DNA from: Agarivorans aestuarii
GTDB taxonomy: Bacteria; Pseudomonadota; Gammaproteobacteria; Enterobacterales; Celerinatantimonadaceae
Length of the DNA: 64,000 bases
Reading direction: 5' to 3'
Assembly (NCBI RefSeq): GCF_019670125.1
Contig: NZ_AP023033.1
Coordinates: 3,745,501 to 3,809,500, forward strand
The translations under genes were made by a program, and so were the position numbers. This document shows positions 19,916 through 29,405 of the stretch, one piece after another (position 1 is the stretch's first letter; every line of letters begins with the position of its first letter). The notes under the pieces were generated by a model. That model was not told the DNA's origin. It saw nothing but the letters and a program-made list of their open reading frames with translations, and made no database searches.

Positions 19916-21676
19916 ATGGCTGGAAGAATACCGCAACAGTTTATCGATGATTTATTGGCTCGTACCGATATCGTAAGCCTTATCGATCAACGTGTGCGCT
20001 TAAAAAAAGCCGGCAAAAACTACTCAGCATGCTGCCCTTTTCATAATGAAAAATCTCCCTCTTTTACCGTAAGCCAAGACAAACAGTTTTATCACTGCTT
20101 TGGTTGTGGCGCGCATGGTAATGCCATTAGCTTTTTAATGGAGTACGACAAACTCGAGTTTGTAGATGCCATTGAAGACTTAGCCAGCCAAATGGGTGTT
20201 GAAGTAGAGCGAGAAAACAGCAACAACAGTAAATTTGATAAAGCCAAAAGCCAGCAACAGCGCCAAGCCAGTAAAGACTTATACGAGCTAATTGGTCATG
20301 CTAGCCGCTTTTTTCAACAGCAGTTACGGGTTAACCCAAACAAACAACAGGTTATCGACTACCTAAAAAGCCGCGGCTTAAGTGGCGAAATAGTACAGCG
20401 CTTCTCTATAGGTTACGCGCCCGATGAGTGGGACGCACTAGGCAAAGCCCTTGGCGGTTCTAAGCAAGCAAGCCAACAGCTAGTTGATGCCGGATTATCC
20501 ATAGAAAATGACAAAGGTCGCCGCTACGACCGCTTTCGTGACAGGGTCATGTTCCCTATTCGTGATAAACGTGGCCGCTATATTGGCTTTGGTGGGCGGG
20601 TATTTGGCGACGGCACACCTAAATACTTAAACTCTCCAGAGACTAGCGTATTCCATAAAGGACGCGAGCTTTACGGCCTTTACGAAGTGCGCCAAGCGCA
20701 CAAACAAGTACCTCAAATTTTGGTGGTTGAAGGCTATATGGATGTGGTGTCCTTAGCCCAGTTTGATATTGATTACGCGGTTGCCTCACTGGGTACTTCT
20801 ACTACCCCAGAGCACTTGCAAACGCTATTTAGAGCCAGTGAGCAAATTATTTGCTGTTATGATGGCGACCGAGCTGGCCGCGACGCCGCATGGCGCGCCC
20901 TAGAAAATGCCCTACCGCATTTACGCGACAACGTAGAACTTAAGTTTATGTTTTTGCCCGACGGTGAAGACCCTGACACCCTAGTTCGCCAAGAAGGTAA
21001 AGACGGCTTTGAACAGCGCATGCGCGACGCCATGCCGCTTTCGCGATTCCTGTTTGAACGCCTAAGCCAAGAAATAGACGTCACTACAGACGCAGGTAAA
21101 AGTCACTTGGCAGCCCGCGCTTCTGAGCTAATTAAACCGGTTCAGGCTGAATTTTATCGCGAAATGCTCAAGGGCGAATTGGCCAAATGGTTGCGCTGGG
21201 ATAGTAACCGCTTAAATAAGTTTTTTTCCGCAAGCGACCCCAAGCCCCAAAACAATCAGGCCAACACACTCAAAATCACCCCAATGCGTAAAGCCATTGC
21301 GATGATTTTGCAACGTCCTAACATTGCCAATGAATTACCGCCATCAGAGCAGCTTAAGCAAGTTAACATTAAAGGCATGCCACTGTTATTGGCACTGATT
21401 AGCGAAATACACAAGAAACCCGAGATTACCACCGGCCAGCTAATTGAACGCTGGCGCGAACAACCTGAGCAAAAGCACTTAAGTGCATTGGCAGGCTATA
21501 ATTTAGAAATTGACGAATCAGGCTACCCAGACGAGCTGCAAGATATTATTGCCAGTTTTGTGGAGCAACTGCTACTGCAGCGTTACGAGCAACTCAATGT
21601 TAAGTCACTGCAAGGCACACTTAGCGTAGAGGAGAAATATGAAATGCAGCAATTGGTAGTGGAATTAAAGCCTTAA
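19916..21676 (+). CDS. dnaG: DNA primase
   Basis: Makes RNA primers at the replication fork in complex with DnaB helicase. It has 586 aa. The N-terminal CHC2 zinc finger is complete (CCPFHNEKSPSF then FYHCFGCGAHG, residues about 40-65). The TOPRIM domain shows VVEGYMDVVSLAQ near residue 265 and DGDRAGRDAA near residue 315. The C-terminal helicase-binding domain follows from about residue 450. It starts 24 nt after the internal terminator. Confidence 0.97.
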   Translation: MAGRIPQQFIDDLLARTDIVSLIDQRVRLKKAGKNYSACCPFHNEKSPSFTVSQDKQFYHCFGCGAHGNAISFLMEYDKLEFVDAIEDLASQMGVEVERENSNNSKFDKAKSQQQRQASKDLYELIGHASRFFQQQLRVNPNKQQVIDYLKSRGLSGEIVQRFSIGYAPDEWDALGKALGGSKQASQQLVDAGLSIENDKGRRYDRFRDRVMFPIRDKRGRYIGFGGRVFGDGTPKYLNSPETSVFHKGRELYGLYEVRQAHKQVPQILVVEGYMDVVSLAQFDIDYAVASLGTSTTPEHLQTLFRASEQIICCYDGDRAGRDAAWRALENALPHLRDNVELKFMFLPDGEDPDTLVRQEGKDGFEQRMRDAMPLSRFLFERLSQEIDVTTDAGKSHLAARASELIKPVQAEFYREMLKGELAKWLRWDSNRLNKFFSASDPKPQNNQANTLKITPMRKAIAMILQRPNIANELPPSEQLKQVNIKGMPLLLALISEIHKKPEITTGQLIERWREQPEQKHLSALAGYNLEIDESGYPDELQDIIASFVEQLLLQRYEQLNVKSLQGTLSVEEKYEMQQLVVELKP

Positions 21677-21720
21677 ATGGCTTGTTTAAGGAATAAACAA
21701 AAAGTTTTTGGTTAAATGCC

Positions 21721-21756
21721 CTTGATATAGAAATTTTAACCCATACTTGATATAAT
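21721..21756 (+). promoter_or_regulatory. rpoD promoter region: extended -10 and a sigma-32-like element
   Basis: TGATATAAT at 21748-21756 is a perfect extended -10 box (TGnTATAAT), about 60 bp before the rpoD start. Overlapping it, CTTGATA (21721-21727) and CCCATAC (21740-21746) are separated by 12 bp and resemble a heat-shock sigma-32 promoter (CTTGAAA ... CCCCATnT). E. coli rpoD has a heat-shock promoter at the matching place inside dnaG. The -10 element is strong; the sigma-32 reading is tentative. Confidence 0.5.
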
Positions 21757-21823
21757 TCTTCGTTTGCGCTTGCAGCGCTTACGTTTATGGTTTTGCTAGC
21801 TTAATCTACTTCGGATGACATCT

Positions 21824-23647
21824 ATGGAACAAACCCCACAGTCTCAACTCAAACTCCTTCTCGCAAAAGGTAAAGAGCAAGGCTACTTAACTTATGCAGA
21901 GGTAAACGACCATTTACCTGCTGATATCGTAGATTCCGATCAAGTTGAAGATATCATTCAAATGATCAACGACATGGGTATTCAGGTACATGAAAATGCA
22001 CCCGATGCCGATGACTTATTGTTGGCCGAAAATACTACCGACGAAGACGCCGCCGAAGCGGCAGCCCAAGCACTTGCTACGGTAGAGTCAGAATTAGGCC
22101 GCACCACCGACCCAGTACGTATGTACATACGTGAAATGGGTACCGTTGAACTACTTACCCGCGAAGGCGAAATCGACATTGCCAAGCGCATTGAAGAAGG
22201 TATTAACGAAGTTCAACGCAGTGTTTCTGAGTATCCAGAAACCATTTCTATCTTGCTTGAAATGTACGACCAGTACCAAGCAGAAGAACTAAAAATTAGC
22301 GATATTGTAAACAGCTTCATCGACGAAGACGAAGTAGCCGAAGCCGCACCAACAGCGACTCACATCGGCTCAGAGCTTGAAGAAAAAGATCTTGAAGACG
22401 AAGACGAAGATGAAGACGAGGAAGAAGAAGACACTGGCCTTGATCCAGAGCTAGTAAAAGAGCGCTTCGACACCCTACGTGATCAATACGAAAAAACTCA
22501 CGCTGCGATTGAAAAGCACGGCCGTATGTCTGCCCGTGCAACCAAAGAGATTTTTGAACTAAGCGAAATTTTCCATACTTTCCGCCTAGTACCAAAACTG
22601 TTCGACAAGCTAGTAGCCAGCATGCGTACCATGATGGAACGTGTGCGTACTCAAGAGCGTCTAATTCTTAAGTTGTGCGTAGAGCAAGGCAAAATGCCCA
22701 AACAAGCATTTGTAAAAGCCTTCTCTAAAGACGAAACCAGTGAAGAATGGTTTAACGAGCACAAAACCTCTGCTAAAGACTACGCACCTGCGTTAATGGC
22801 CGTAGACGAAGAAGTTCGCCGTTGTATCTTCAAGCTGAAAAGTGTTGAAGAAGAAACTGGCCTAACCATTAACAACATTAAAGACATCAACCGTCGCATG
22901 AGCATTGGTGAAGCAAAAGCTCGCCGCGCCAAGAAAGAAATGGTTGAAGCTAACTTACGTTTGGTAATTTCTATTGCGAAGAAATACACCAACCGTGGTT
23001 TGCAGTTCTTAGACCTTATCCAAGAAGGTAACATTGGCCTAATGAAGGCCGTAGATAAGTTTGAATACCGTCGTGGTTACAAATTCTCTACTTACGCGAC
23101 TTGGTGGATCCGTCAGGCAATTACTCGTTCTATTGCAGACCAGGCGCGTACTATTCGTATTCCTGTGCACATGATCGAAACCATTAACAAGCTAAACCGT
23201 ATTAGCCGCCAAATGCTTCAGGAAATGGGTCGTGAGCCTACTCCAGAAGAACTGGCAGAGCGCATGTTAATGCCAGAAGACAAGATCCGTAAGGTGCTTA
23301 AAATTGCCAAAGAGCCAATCTCCATGGAAACACCAATTGGTGATGATGAAGATTCGCACTTAGGTGACTTTATTGAGGATACTACCCTGTCGATGCCAGT
23401 AGATGCAGCAACAGGCGAAAACCTCAAGTTTGCCACGCAAGAAGTACTAGCCGGCCTAACCCCGCGTGAAGCCAAAGTACTACGCATGCGTTTTGGTATT
23501 GGTATGAACACCGACCATACACTTGAAGAAGTAGGCAAACAGTTTGACGTAACCCGTGAGCGTATTCGTCAAATTGAAGCAAAAGCACTGCGTAAGCTTC
23601 GTCACCCTTCTCGTTCTGAGCAGCTACGTAGCTTCTTAGACGAATAG
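21824..23647 (+). CDS. rpoD: RNA polymerase primary sigma factor (sigma-70)
   Basis: Housekeeping sigma factor. I choose the ATG at 21824 ([20 protein letters not shown]), which matches the E. coli start; an upstream ATG at 21815 adds only three residues. Length is 607 aa. Region 1.1, an acidic non-conserved region (about 185-210, a long Asp/Glu run), region 2.4 ([17 protein letters not shown]) and region 4.2 HTH ([19 protein letters not shown]) are all present. It closes the macromolecular synthesis operon. Confidence 0.98.
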   Translation: MEQTPQSQLKLLLAKGKEQGYLTYAEVNDHLPADIVDSDQVEDIIQMINDMGIQVHENAPDADDLLLAENTTDEDAAEAAAQALATVESELGRTTDPVRMYIREMGTVELLTREGEIDIAKRIEEGINEVQRSVSEYPETISILLEMYDQYQAEELKISDIVNSFIDEDEVAEAAPTATHIGSELEEKDLEDEDEDEDEEEEDTGLDPELVKERFDTLRDQYEKTHAAIEKHGRMSARATKEIFELSEIFHTFRLVPKLFDKLVASMRTMMERVRTQERLILKLCVEQGKMPKQAFVKAFSKDETSEEWFNEHKTSAKDYAPALMAVDEEVRRCIFKLKSVEEETGLTINNIKDINRRMSIGEAKARRAKKEMVEANLRLVISIAKKYTNRGLQFLDLIQEGNIGLMKAVDKFEYRRGYKFSTYATWWIRQAITRSIADQARTIRIPVHMIETINKLNRISRQMLQEMGREPTPEELAERMLMPEDKIRKVLKIAKEPISMETPIGDDEDSHLGDFIEDTTLSMPVDAATGENLKFATQEVLAGLTPREAKVLRMRFGIGMNTDHTLEEVGKQFDVTRERIRQIEAKALRKLRHPSRSEQLRSFLDE

Positions 23648-23690
23648 GTGAGCTAAACGGCGAATAAATAAGCGCTTAGTTTCAAACGCA

Positions 23691-23719
23691 TAGACAAGGC
23701 TGATATGATTTTTTATAAT
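23691..23719 (+). promoter_or_regulatory. Promoter of the tRNA-Ile2 gene
   Basis: TAGACA (23691-23696) and TATAAT (23714-23719) are spaced by exactly 17 bp. The tRNA begins 41 bp after the -10 box. This strong sigma-70 match explains how the tRNA is expressed separately from rpoD. Confidence 0.7.
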
Positions 23720-23759
23720 CCAGCCTCGTTGTTTGAGCTAAGCTCGCAACACCCAATTT

Positions 23760-23836
23760 GGCCCTTTAGCTCAGCTGGTTAGAGCACACGACTCATAATC
23801 GTTAGGTCCACAGTTCAAGTCTGTGAAGGGCCACCA
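23760..23836 (+). tRNA. tRNA-Ile2 (anticodon CAU, read as lysidine-AU)
   Basis: A 77-nt cloverleaf. The acceptor stem GGCCCTT pairs with AAGGGCC, CCA is encoded, the anticodon arm is CGACTCATAATCG and the T arm ends TTCAAGTC. The CAT anticodon could be Met, but the acceptor and anticodon arms closely match E. coli ileX/ileY, and ileX is also next to rpoD. It should therefore be the TilS-modified tRNA reading AUA. Its 3' half is the attachment site of the island that follows. Confidence 0.92.
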
Positions 23837-23858
23837 TATACAAAGGCGTAGAAGGTTA
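23790..23858 (+). repeat. attL: 69-bp direct repeat inside tRNA-Ile2
   Basis: It runs from the anticodon stem of the tRNA through the CCA end and the left arm of the terminator, and matches 36264-36332 base for base. Flanking bases differ on both sides (C against G before, G against A after). A site of this size in the 3' half of a tRNA is typical of tyrosine-recombinase islands. Confidence 0.95.
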
Positions 23859-23878
23859 GTAACCACTACGCCTTTTCT
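23842..23878 (+). terminator. tRNA terminator (left copy)
   Basis: AAAGGCGTAG (23842-23851) pairs with CTACGCCTTT (23866-23875), followed by TCTATTT. The left arm of the hairpin lies inside the 69-bp att repeat. The right arm lies just outside it, yet a second version exists beyond attR. Confidence 0.85.
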
Positions 23879-23889
23879 ATTTCCGCTCT

Positions 23890-23914
23890 CTGTGTAGCAA
23901 ATATGTAGCAGATT
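23890..23914. repeat. Left copy of a 25-bp direct repeat (candidate integrase arm site)
   Basis: The 25-bp sequence contains TGTAGCAAATATGTAGCA, in which TGTAGCA occurs twice. An exact second copy lies at 36103-36127, near the other end. Position just inside both att sites and the doubled heptamer suggest arm-type binding sites of the integrase. This is inferred from position. Confidence 0.55.
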
Positions 23915-24139
23915 TTTGTGACATAACGCTTTTTAAAGCTAGTTTAAACCCAATTACTCTTGATTTTGTATTTCTGTTCGCCACTAGCATTCACAACCCA
24001 ATCACAAAACTAGCTCAACGCTCACTGCATCAATTCTTGGGGTTAATTGTTGTTATTAGATTTGAAAGCTAATGCGATAGTTCAGAGTGAGGCTGAGAGG
24101 CGATTATCTAAAGATGCTTACTTTAGTAGACTCAATGGG

Positions 24140-25441
24140 CTACATTGCATGTCTGAGTTTTCGATATTCCTTAAACAATACAGGTAAAAGACTAGCTCTC
24201 GTATGTAAGCTTTTAGCCTGACGCTCTTTCTTTTTAGTTTCACTAAAAAAATAATCCGTACAATTTTTTAGTCCAGCGTCTTCAAAGTAATCGGCGGAGT
24301 TATATTCAGGAATAGACAAAAAAGCTCCACTGTTTTTCTCGTATGCAACAAGCTTAACTTGAAAAGACTCCAACATATGCTTTAAATCGTCGTCGAATGT
24401 CATAAAAATAGGGATGAAATAGTCAGTTCCCCCCCCTAAACCGGAAGACATTAGGCGCTCCATTAATCTAGGTGTGATCATGTCCCATGCAATGTTATCG
24501 AGCTTCTTTAAAAGTTTCCTTTTGTTTCCGCCTTTTTGTATTTTTTTTAATATCGGCAGGGACTTGGAGTCACAAAAATACTCATGTGCCAATATTGCTT
24601 CTCGCTCCATATAAATTCCCACTTTATTATGCATAAAGTCGAAAAATTCGAGCATTTTATTTCTACCATTTTTGTTAGATGAGAAATTTATCCGTAACAT
24701 TCCGATCAGACTCAACAAAACAACTCTTTGAAAATCAGCAAACTGCGATAAGTAACTTCTTCCTTCACTTGTCATATATAGGCCAAATGTAGCATCAATG
24801 GCACGCCGAGCACATTGTCTATAAGTAAGGAGAAAGTTAGGTCTTAAAGTTTTACGATATTCCTTGCTATCAATACTTGAAAAGTAATGTAAGCTAACGA
24901 GGTTTTTCCTGAAGTTAATATTTAGGCTCATCCAAAATTCTAGCTTACTATTTGCAGAAAAATTGGCTGACGGAAGAATATTTTTAATATTTTCAATCAT
25001 ATAGAAAAGAAAATCAAAATTAAGACCATCACGCAGAAGATCATCAATGATAGGCAACAACTTTGAACCAACAGTACCTAATGGCTTACCTCTAACAAGA
25101 CTATCGATATAAGAACAGATATTTGAATCCATCATTACTGAGTGATCAATTGGAAATACATTGGTTCCTTTTATGAACATATTTTTAACCATTTCATCAT
25201 CGATGAAATATAACTTATCTGACTTAAAGTAAGGGACTAAATAATTATCTGACTTCGTTGTGTATTTTTTAACACTTTGAGGCAGTACATTGCGGTCGTA
25301 GTCATCCAGCCGAATTACGCTACTCAAATTTGGGTATTGCCCTTTAAGATTCGCCCATGCCTTTCGAACATCATCAGGCTTATCTGCAATAGACAATCCC
25401 CTAATGCACATAGAAACGTCAGAATTATTAAAAATGTTCAA
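24140..25441 (-). CDS. AT-rich hypothetical protein, possible PIN-like nuclease fold
   Basis: A 433-aa soluble protein I do not recognise. It is markedly richer in A/T, Lys, Asn and Phe than its neighbours, a sign of transfer. Two segments resemble the acidic corners of PIN-type nucleases: HSVMMDSNICSYI (about residues 99-111) and IFMTFDDDLKHML (about 348-360), with an acidic helix (EREAILAHEYF) and DMITPRLMERL between them. The family assignment is only a suggestion. The first start is TTG at 25441 with AGAGAA upstream; ATG at 25411 lacks a ribosome site. It sits alone at the left end of the island, a usual place for defence cargo. Confidence 0.6.
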   Translation of the reverse strand: MNIFNNSDVSMCIRGLSIADKPDDVRKAWANLKGQYPNLSSVIRLDDYDRNVLPQSVKKYTTKSDNYLVPYFKSDKLYFIDDEMVKNMFIKGTNVFPIDHSVMMDSNICSYIDSLVRGKPLGTVGSKLLPIIDDLLRDGLNFDFLFYMIENIKNILPSANFSANSKLEFWMSLNINFRKNLVSLHYFSSIDSKEYRKTLRPNFLLTYRQCARRAIDATFGLYMTSEGRSYLSQFADFQRVVLLSLIGMLRINFSSNKNGRNKMLEFFDFMHNKVGIYMEREAILAHEYFCDSKSLPILKKIQKGGNKRKLLKKLDNIAWDMITPRLMERLMSSGLGGGTDYFIPIFMTFDDDLKHMLESFQVKLVAYEKNSGAFLSIPEYNSADYFEDAGLKNCTDYFFSETKKKERQAKSLHTRASLLPVLFKEYRKLRHAM

Positions 25442-25852
25442 TATATGTTCTCTATAACTCTAGCTGCTTGTTAAACTCATGATGTAAGTTAAATAATCAA
25501 TAAGTTACTTTTACCCTCATGAACAATGTAGCGACCTTTAACCACGATAAGTCTCATAGCAGTTAATAATGTACTTTCCAATATAAGTCTTAAGCACTCA
25601 CTTATGTTGGCTACCGCTAAAGGGTTAGTAATCGATTAGCCCACATTTCAAGATTATAAAGGAACTTCTCAAGTCCGATATCATGTGCTACCTAATTTGA
25701 GACAATAAAACACCTGAAATTACCACCATGACGTCATTATTGAAGATAAAATAAGTATTACAGATATTTAATCAAAGCACCCAAAGAAAAAATACAAATA
25801 CTAGGAGACATTATTGGGGAGAGTTAACCGCCCGAAGGCGGCTTAGGGAAAG
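25442..25852. other. 411-bp AT-rich gap with no gene
   Basis: No convincing reading frame on either strand. It must hold the promoter of the 433-aa gene. Near its left edge, 25828-25841 forms on the minus strand a CCGCC-TTCG-GGCGG hairpin with a UUCG tetraloop, just after the DUF3037 stop. The hairpin lacks a T-run, so it is an mRNA 3' end structure or a weak terminator. Confidence 0.5.
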
Positions 25853-26701
25853 TTAAACCAGCTGAAAGTCTTCTACGTTATTAACATTCGAAAAATCAGC
25901 AAAATCATAGATTTTCTGCTTATCACCGAACTGTAAAACATTAACACGAAGCTCCCTCATTCCATTTACGACAGTTTCAAAAGCTAGTGAACAATCTGCC
26001 CCTAGTTTTTCAGGCTTCTCAACCGTAAAGAGAAAGTTATCTTCAACTATAGAGTTAGCATTGAGTAAGTGCTTAACACGTGAAACCCATTTATCACCAT
26101 GCTCAACCATTTCCAATGGTGTTTTTTGATTGAACGCGAGAGGTTTGATAGCTTTTAATACCTTATGTTGAGAGCCAACCAAAGGCAATTTAAACCGACC
26201 ATAAGGAACATCTAAACGCTGCTCTTTATACTGAAAGTTTAAACGATTAAAGAGTTCTACTTTTAATGTTCGAGCCATTTGAGCTTCCCTATACTCTTTC
26301 GTATTTTTGAAACTACGACCAATTAGTTTGGAAAATAATTGCTCAACAACCAAACTAGGCTCTTCTTCGGTGAAAAGAGTTTTAGTTTCTCCAAAGGTCA
26401 TAACGCCTTCTCTAACTCTAGTAACTTCATCCATAAAACTAGCTAGCTCTCGTCCATGGAAGCTTTGAGAAAACTCCTGAACTCGATTTAGTTCATGCTC
26501 AAAATTATGTAAACTTGCGTTGTATAGCTTGTGATCAAATTCATCAAAGAACTGCGCCACACGCTTAAAGTTTTTTTCCGCTAACTTATAGCCAACGAAA
26601 CCAATATCCGGCGCATGAACTAGTACACCAACATTGGCGAACTCGCGAGTTTCAACAAATGGCATAAAACGTAATACTGCATAACGTATTATATGTCTCA
26701 T
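25853..26701 (-). CDS. DUF3037 protein, partner of the HipA-like kinase
   Basis: Soluble protein of 282 aa with the DUF3037 N-terminus (RHIIRYAVLRFMPFVETREFANVGVLV, residues 2-28, given here in part). Function is not known, but the family is commonly encoded directly after a small HipA-like kinase, as here. I place the start at the ATG at 26701, which overlaps the kinase stop as ATGA and implies coupling. A longer frame to 26716 would start inside the kinase gene. Together they look like a two-gene stress, toxin or defence module; that is inference from pairing. Confidence 0.85.
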   Translation of the reverse strand: MRHIIRYAVLRFMPFVETREFANVGVLVHAPDIGFVGYKLAEKNFKRVAQFFDEFDHKLYNASLHNFEHELNRVQEFSQSFHGRELASFMDEVTRVREGVMTFGETKTLFTEEEPSLVVEQLFSKLIGRSFKNTKEYREAQMARTLKVELFNRLNFQYKEQRLDVPYGRFKLPLVGSQHKVLKAIKPLAFNQKTPLEMVEHGDKWVSRVKHLLNANSIVEDNFLFTVEKPEKLGADCSLAFETVVNGMRELRVNVLQFGDKQKIYDFADFSNVNNVEDFQLV

Positions 26702-27408
26702 CTTATGTCCTCCCAAAAGTCTGCGTGTTCGTATCTATGCAATACTAGCGTGATCTCTTCTTCAATTCTATCTAATGGGTACAATTCTAACCATTCTTGA
26801 GGTAGTTGATCGACCACCGCAGGTAGCTTATCTAGAGCTCGTCGACACTTATCTCGGTACTGCACATTATCAATTAATTGTAGTCCACCCCAGGCATCTC
26901 TTCCGACGTGACTAAAAATGTGTTCATCAATACTAAAATCTACATCAAATGCTAAGTTGTGGTCGATAACTATAGGCTCACCTGTTTTTTGATGAATAAA
27001 AAAATTGGGGTTTCCCCCTAGTTCAGTTAAGCAGCGGTCGCCGTTTTTTATCCAGTAATCAAAAAAATAAAGGTCCCTCAGTATTTGAGGCTCTAATTGA
27101 GCTAATTGGTAATATTTTATGTCCTGTATATGTTGCTGATAGGAAGAAGCAAATCCATACTCGCATTCAGTATCAATAATTGAATATCTAGCAAAATTTT
27201 CATCAATATAAGCCAATCGGAATTTAGGAATTGGTAAGCCGAATTCAATTCCAAGCTCTGCAGCGATACACTCCTTAATTAACCCTTTATATGTCGCAGA
27301 AGTCCCCTTTAAAATATATTGGTTACCGTCTTCGGCTTCACAAAGGTAAGGTTGAGTTCTACCTTGCTCCATAGTTTTAATTACATGAATGATTTCAATT
27401 TCTTCCAT
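26698..27408 (-). CDS. Small HipA-family kinase
   Basis: HipA-like Ser/Thr kinase fold of 236 aa, without the N-terminal HipA subdomain 1 and without an adjacent HipB repressor. Visible motifs are the ATP-lysine in QYILKGTSA (K34), catalytic-loop NGDRCLTELGGNPN (D124, N133, N135) and metal-binding VIDHNLAF (D149), so it should be active. I start at ATG 27408, preceded by GGAATG at good spacing; ATG 27417 has GGA directly abutting it. HipA toxins phosphorylate glutamyl- or tryptophanyl-tRNA synthetase, but the target of this short clade is unknown. Coupled to DUF3037. Confidence 0.85.
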   Translation of the reverse strand: MEEIEIIHVIKTMEQGRTQPYLCEAEDGNQYILKGTSATYKGLIKECIAAELGIEFGLPIPKFRLAYIDENFARYSIIDTECEYGFASSYQQHIQDIKYYQLAQLEPQILRDLYFFDYWIKNGDRCLTELGGNPNFFIHQKTGEPIVIDHNLAFDVDFSIDEHIFSHVGRDAWGGLQLIDNVQYRDKCRRALDKLPAVVDQLPQEWLELYPLDRIEEEITLVLHRYEHADFWEDIR

Positions 27409-27568
27409 CAATAGCATTCCACTTACGAATCAACTAGCATACTCGATATACAGTACCAGAATGACCAATCCATAGCAGCCTTCTATAAACAGCTTCGCTA
27501 TATTAGTGATCTTTAGCTAGTTATTTGACGTAAGCACAAAAAATTTAAGCTCTATCGCGTACACTTAT

Positions 27569-29152
27569 TTACAGAACTCCAAGTAAAGCCGAAGAGCTAG
27601 AGCCTCTAAGCACCTGCCATTCAAAGTGACGGGTGACTATTTCCAAGCCTTGGTAAAGTACCCCTTTAAGCCGTTTCACAAATACATCGCCATAAGCGTT
27701 GGTTTTGCATTCGCCCGTTTCGCTATCTATGGTTTGCTGGTAGTACACCCTTAATGGCCTGTTGGCTAACTTGCACCAGACACCGCCCATGACCTTGTTA
27801 AACTCTTTCCAGTTGGCAGTATCAGCGGCTTTAAAGGCTTGCTGGATAGTTTCATCAAACTGGCAAACCTTCTTTAGTCTGCGTAGCTCTCGCCAAACGG
27901 TAACTGATGCCCCGCCCACTTGTTGAAACTGTCTTATGCGCCAACAAGCCGCCCACGCGTTAACCCTAGCGGCTGCCTCTATTGGCTCTTCACCATGTAT
28001 GCCACTCTCTAATGATTTACCGTTAATGTTCTTAGAGACATATTTAGCTAAGTAGCCTGCTGCGCTGCCTTTGTTTGGGTCTATTTCTAACGCTTTAAAG
28101 CGGTGTAAGTCTGCGCCTTTTTCATCACCATCCACTTCAAAGGCATAGTGGCGGTAAATCTCTAACATGCGTTGCTTTTGTTCGGGGGCAATAAACACCA
28201 GTAAGTGCCAATGCGGTGTCCCGTCATGATGGGGTTCAACCACTCTTATGCCATAGGGTTTGATATTGTCTCTATCGAGTTGGGCGCGGATTTTGGCGTA
28301 GATATCGCGTAAGTATTGTTGACCATCTTTAGGCAGCGAACCATCCCACTTGGAATTACGGTGGCCGGTAGTACCATAACTAGAGTGATACTTAGACGGG
28401 CATGTGAGTGTTAAGAACAAACCAACATGCTTATGCTCTTCGGCTAACTCTTGAAAGCCCCTCGCCCTTACCATTAATTCTTGCCTTCGAATTTCGGGAT
28501 TAGATACGTTTAAGTCTGACAGCTCTTTTAGGCTGTAGCGCTGCCCTGCATCGTTTATCACAAACGAGCTAGACATAAGTTTGTCTTGATAGGCCAGCTG
28601 CGCTGTTCGGCGGTTAAGGATGATGTTACTGCAATAGATTTGTTTCTTTTTGTTCACTAGCCCTAAGTGCTGCGCGGTAGCTTCAATATTTTGATTAAGC
28701 TTTTGGCGTAACTTTCTTAGCCACCAGCCTTTATCTTTAGCGCGAGCAATAGCGCCTTGATAGGCATGTAGCTGGGTAATAGGGGTATATACATCACCTT
28801 GTAATAAGGTAAGCGGAATAGGCGGCTCAAGGCCTTTACCTCGTATGTAATCGGCTATGTCTTCATAGGCAGATTTAGGTGAGCTACTTAAGCGTGTAAG
28901 CCTCGTGCAATTGTCGGCCTTTTCAGCGGCTTTTTTTCTTAAATCTTCTTCACATAAATCTAGGTTTAACGTAATCGGCTTAGCGCCAATGGCTTTGGCT
29001 ACATTATCGCGAGTAGTGCGGATGCCAATATTGGCATCTCGCTTGGTCGGCGCAGCATGATACTGCGCCATAAGTGGCTTTCTAAACTCTTTAGGGAAGC
29101 CCGATAGAATACCTGCTACATACGCCTTATCATCTTGCTCAGGTGCGGGCAT
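27569..29152 (-). CDS. Replication initiation endonuclease, phage P2 gpA-like (HUH)
   Basis: Rolling-circle initiator of 527 aa. The HUH motif is GTPHWHLLVF (H314, H316). The two-tyrosine motif is GYLAKYVSKN (Y367, Y371), spaced four residues as in P2 gpA, where paired tyrosines nick and rejoin the origin. FLTLTCPSKYH (about 246-256) is motif I. All key residues are present, so it should nick its own origin. Its presence means the excised island can probably replicate. It follows the winged-helix-like gene with a 14-bp overlap, in one operon with the AlpA-like gene. Confidence 0.9.
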   Translation of the reverse strand: MPAPEQDDKAYVAGILSGFPKEFRKPLMAQYHAAPTKRDANIGIRTTRDNVAKAIGAKPITLNLDLCEEDLRKKAAEKADNCTRLTRLSSSPKSAYEDIADYIRGKGLEPPIPLTLLQGDVYTPITQLHAYQGAIARAKDKGWWLRKLRQKLNQNIEATAQHLGLVNKKKQIYCSNIILNRRTAQLAYQDKLMSSSFVINDAGQRYSLKELSDLNVSNPEIRRQELMVRARGFQELAEEHKHVGLFLTLTCPSKYHSSYGTTGHRNSKWDGSLPKDGQQYLRDIYAKIRAQLDRDNIKPYGIRVVEPHHDGTPHWHLLVFIAPEQKQRMLEIYRHYAFEVDGDEKGADLHRFKALEIDPNKGSAAGYLAKYVSKNINGKSLESGIHGEEPIEAAARVNAWAACWRIRQFQQVGGASVTVWRELRRLKKVCQFDETIQQAFKAADTANWKEFNKVMGGVWCKLANRPLRVYYQQTIDSETGECKTNAYGDVFVKRLKGVLYQGLEIVTRHFEWQVLRGSSSSALLGVL

Positions 29153-29405
29153 TGAATATCTCCCAGCCTTTGGTGCTTATGCGATATTGCAGCCAAAGCA
29201 CACCATATTCGCGAAACCGTGAGCCATAGATAAGACCCAAGGCTTTTAAACGGTTAAAGGTTCGAGTATCAAAGCGTTTGCTCAACTCACCTTGCACCAA
29301 CATTCCATCTTCATTGCCTTCAGGTGTGACGTAAAATTCAATGCGTATACCGTTGGCAAAATCGCCCAGCATTCTTAAGGCTTCGTTGGTTATTAGTTTA
29401 GACAT
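29139..29405 (-). CDS. Small winged-helix-like protein in the replication operon
   Basis: An 88-aa protein. The start is the ATG at 29405 (MSKLITNEAL), preceded by GGAGG at 8-nt spacing; it overlaps the AlpA-like gene by 8 bp and the rep gene by 14 bp. The middle resembles a winged helix: LSKRFDTRTFNRLKALGLIY then a beta hairpin. It may help in origin control or in regulation of rep. No named family is recognised. Confidence 0.75.
   Translation of the reverse strand: MSKLITNEALRMLGDFANGIRIEFYVTPEGNEDGMLVQGELSKRFDTRTFNRLKALGLIYGSRFREYGVLWLQYRISTKGWEIFNART

Noticed and set aside
23667-23680. AATAAGCGCTTAGT, an operator-like palindrome after rpoD
   Set aside because: It has the AAGCGCTT core but lies between rpoD and its tRNA, far from glucan genes. 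One chance copy of an 8-mer is expected in 64 kb.
23760-23836. tRNA-Met from the CAT anticodon
   Set aside because: Stem sequences match tRNA-Ile2 (ileX type), which is also the conserved neighbour of rpoD, so lysidine-modified CAU is the better reading.
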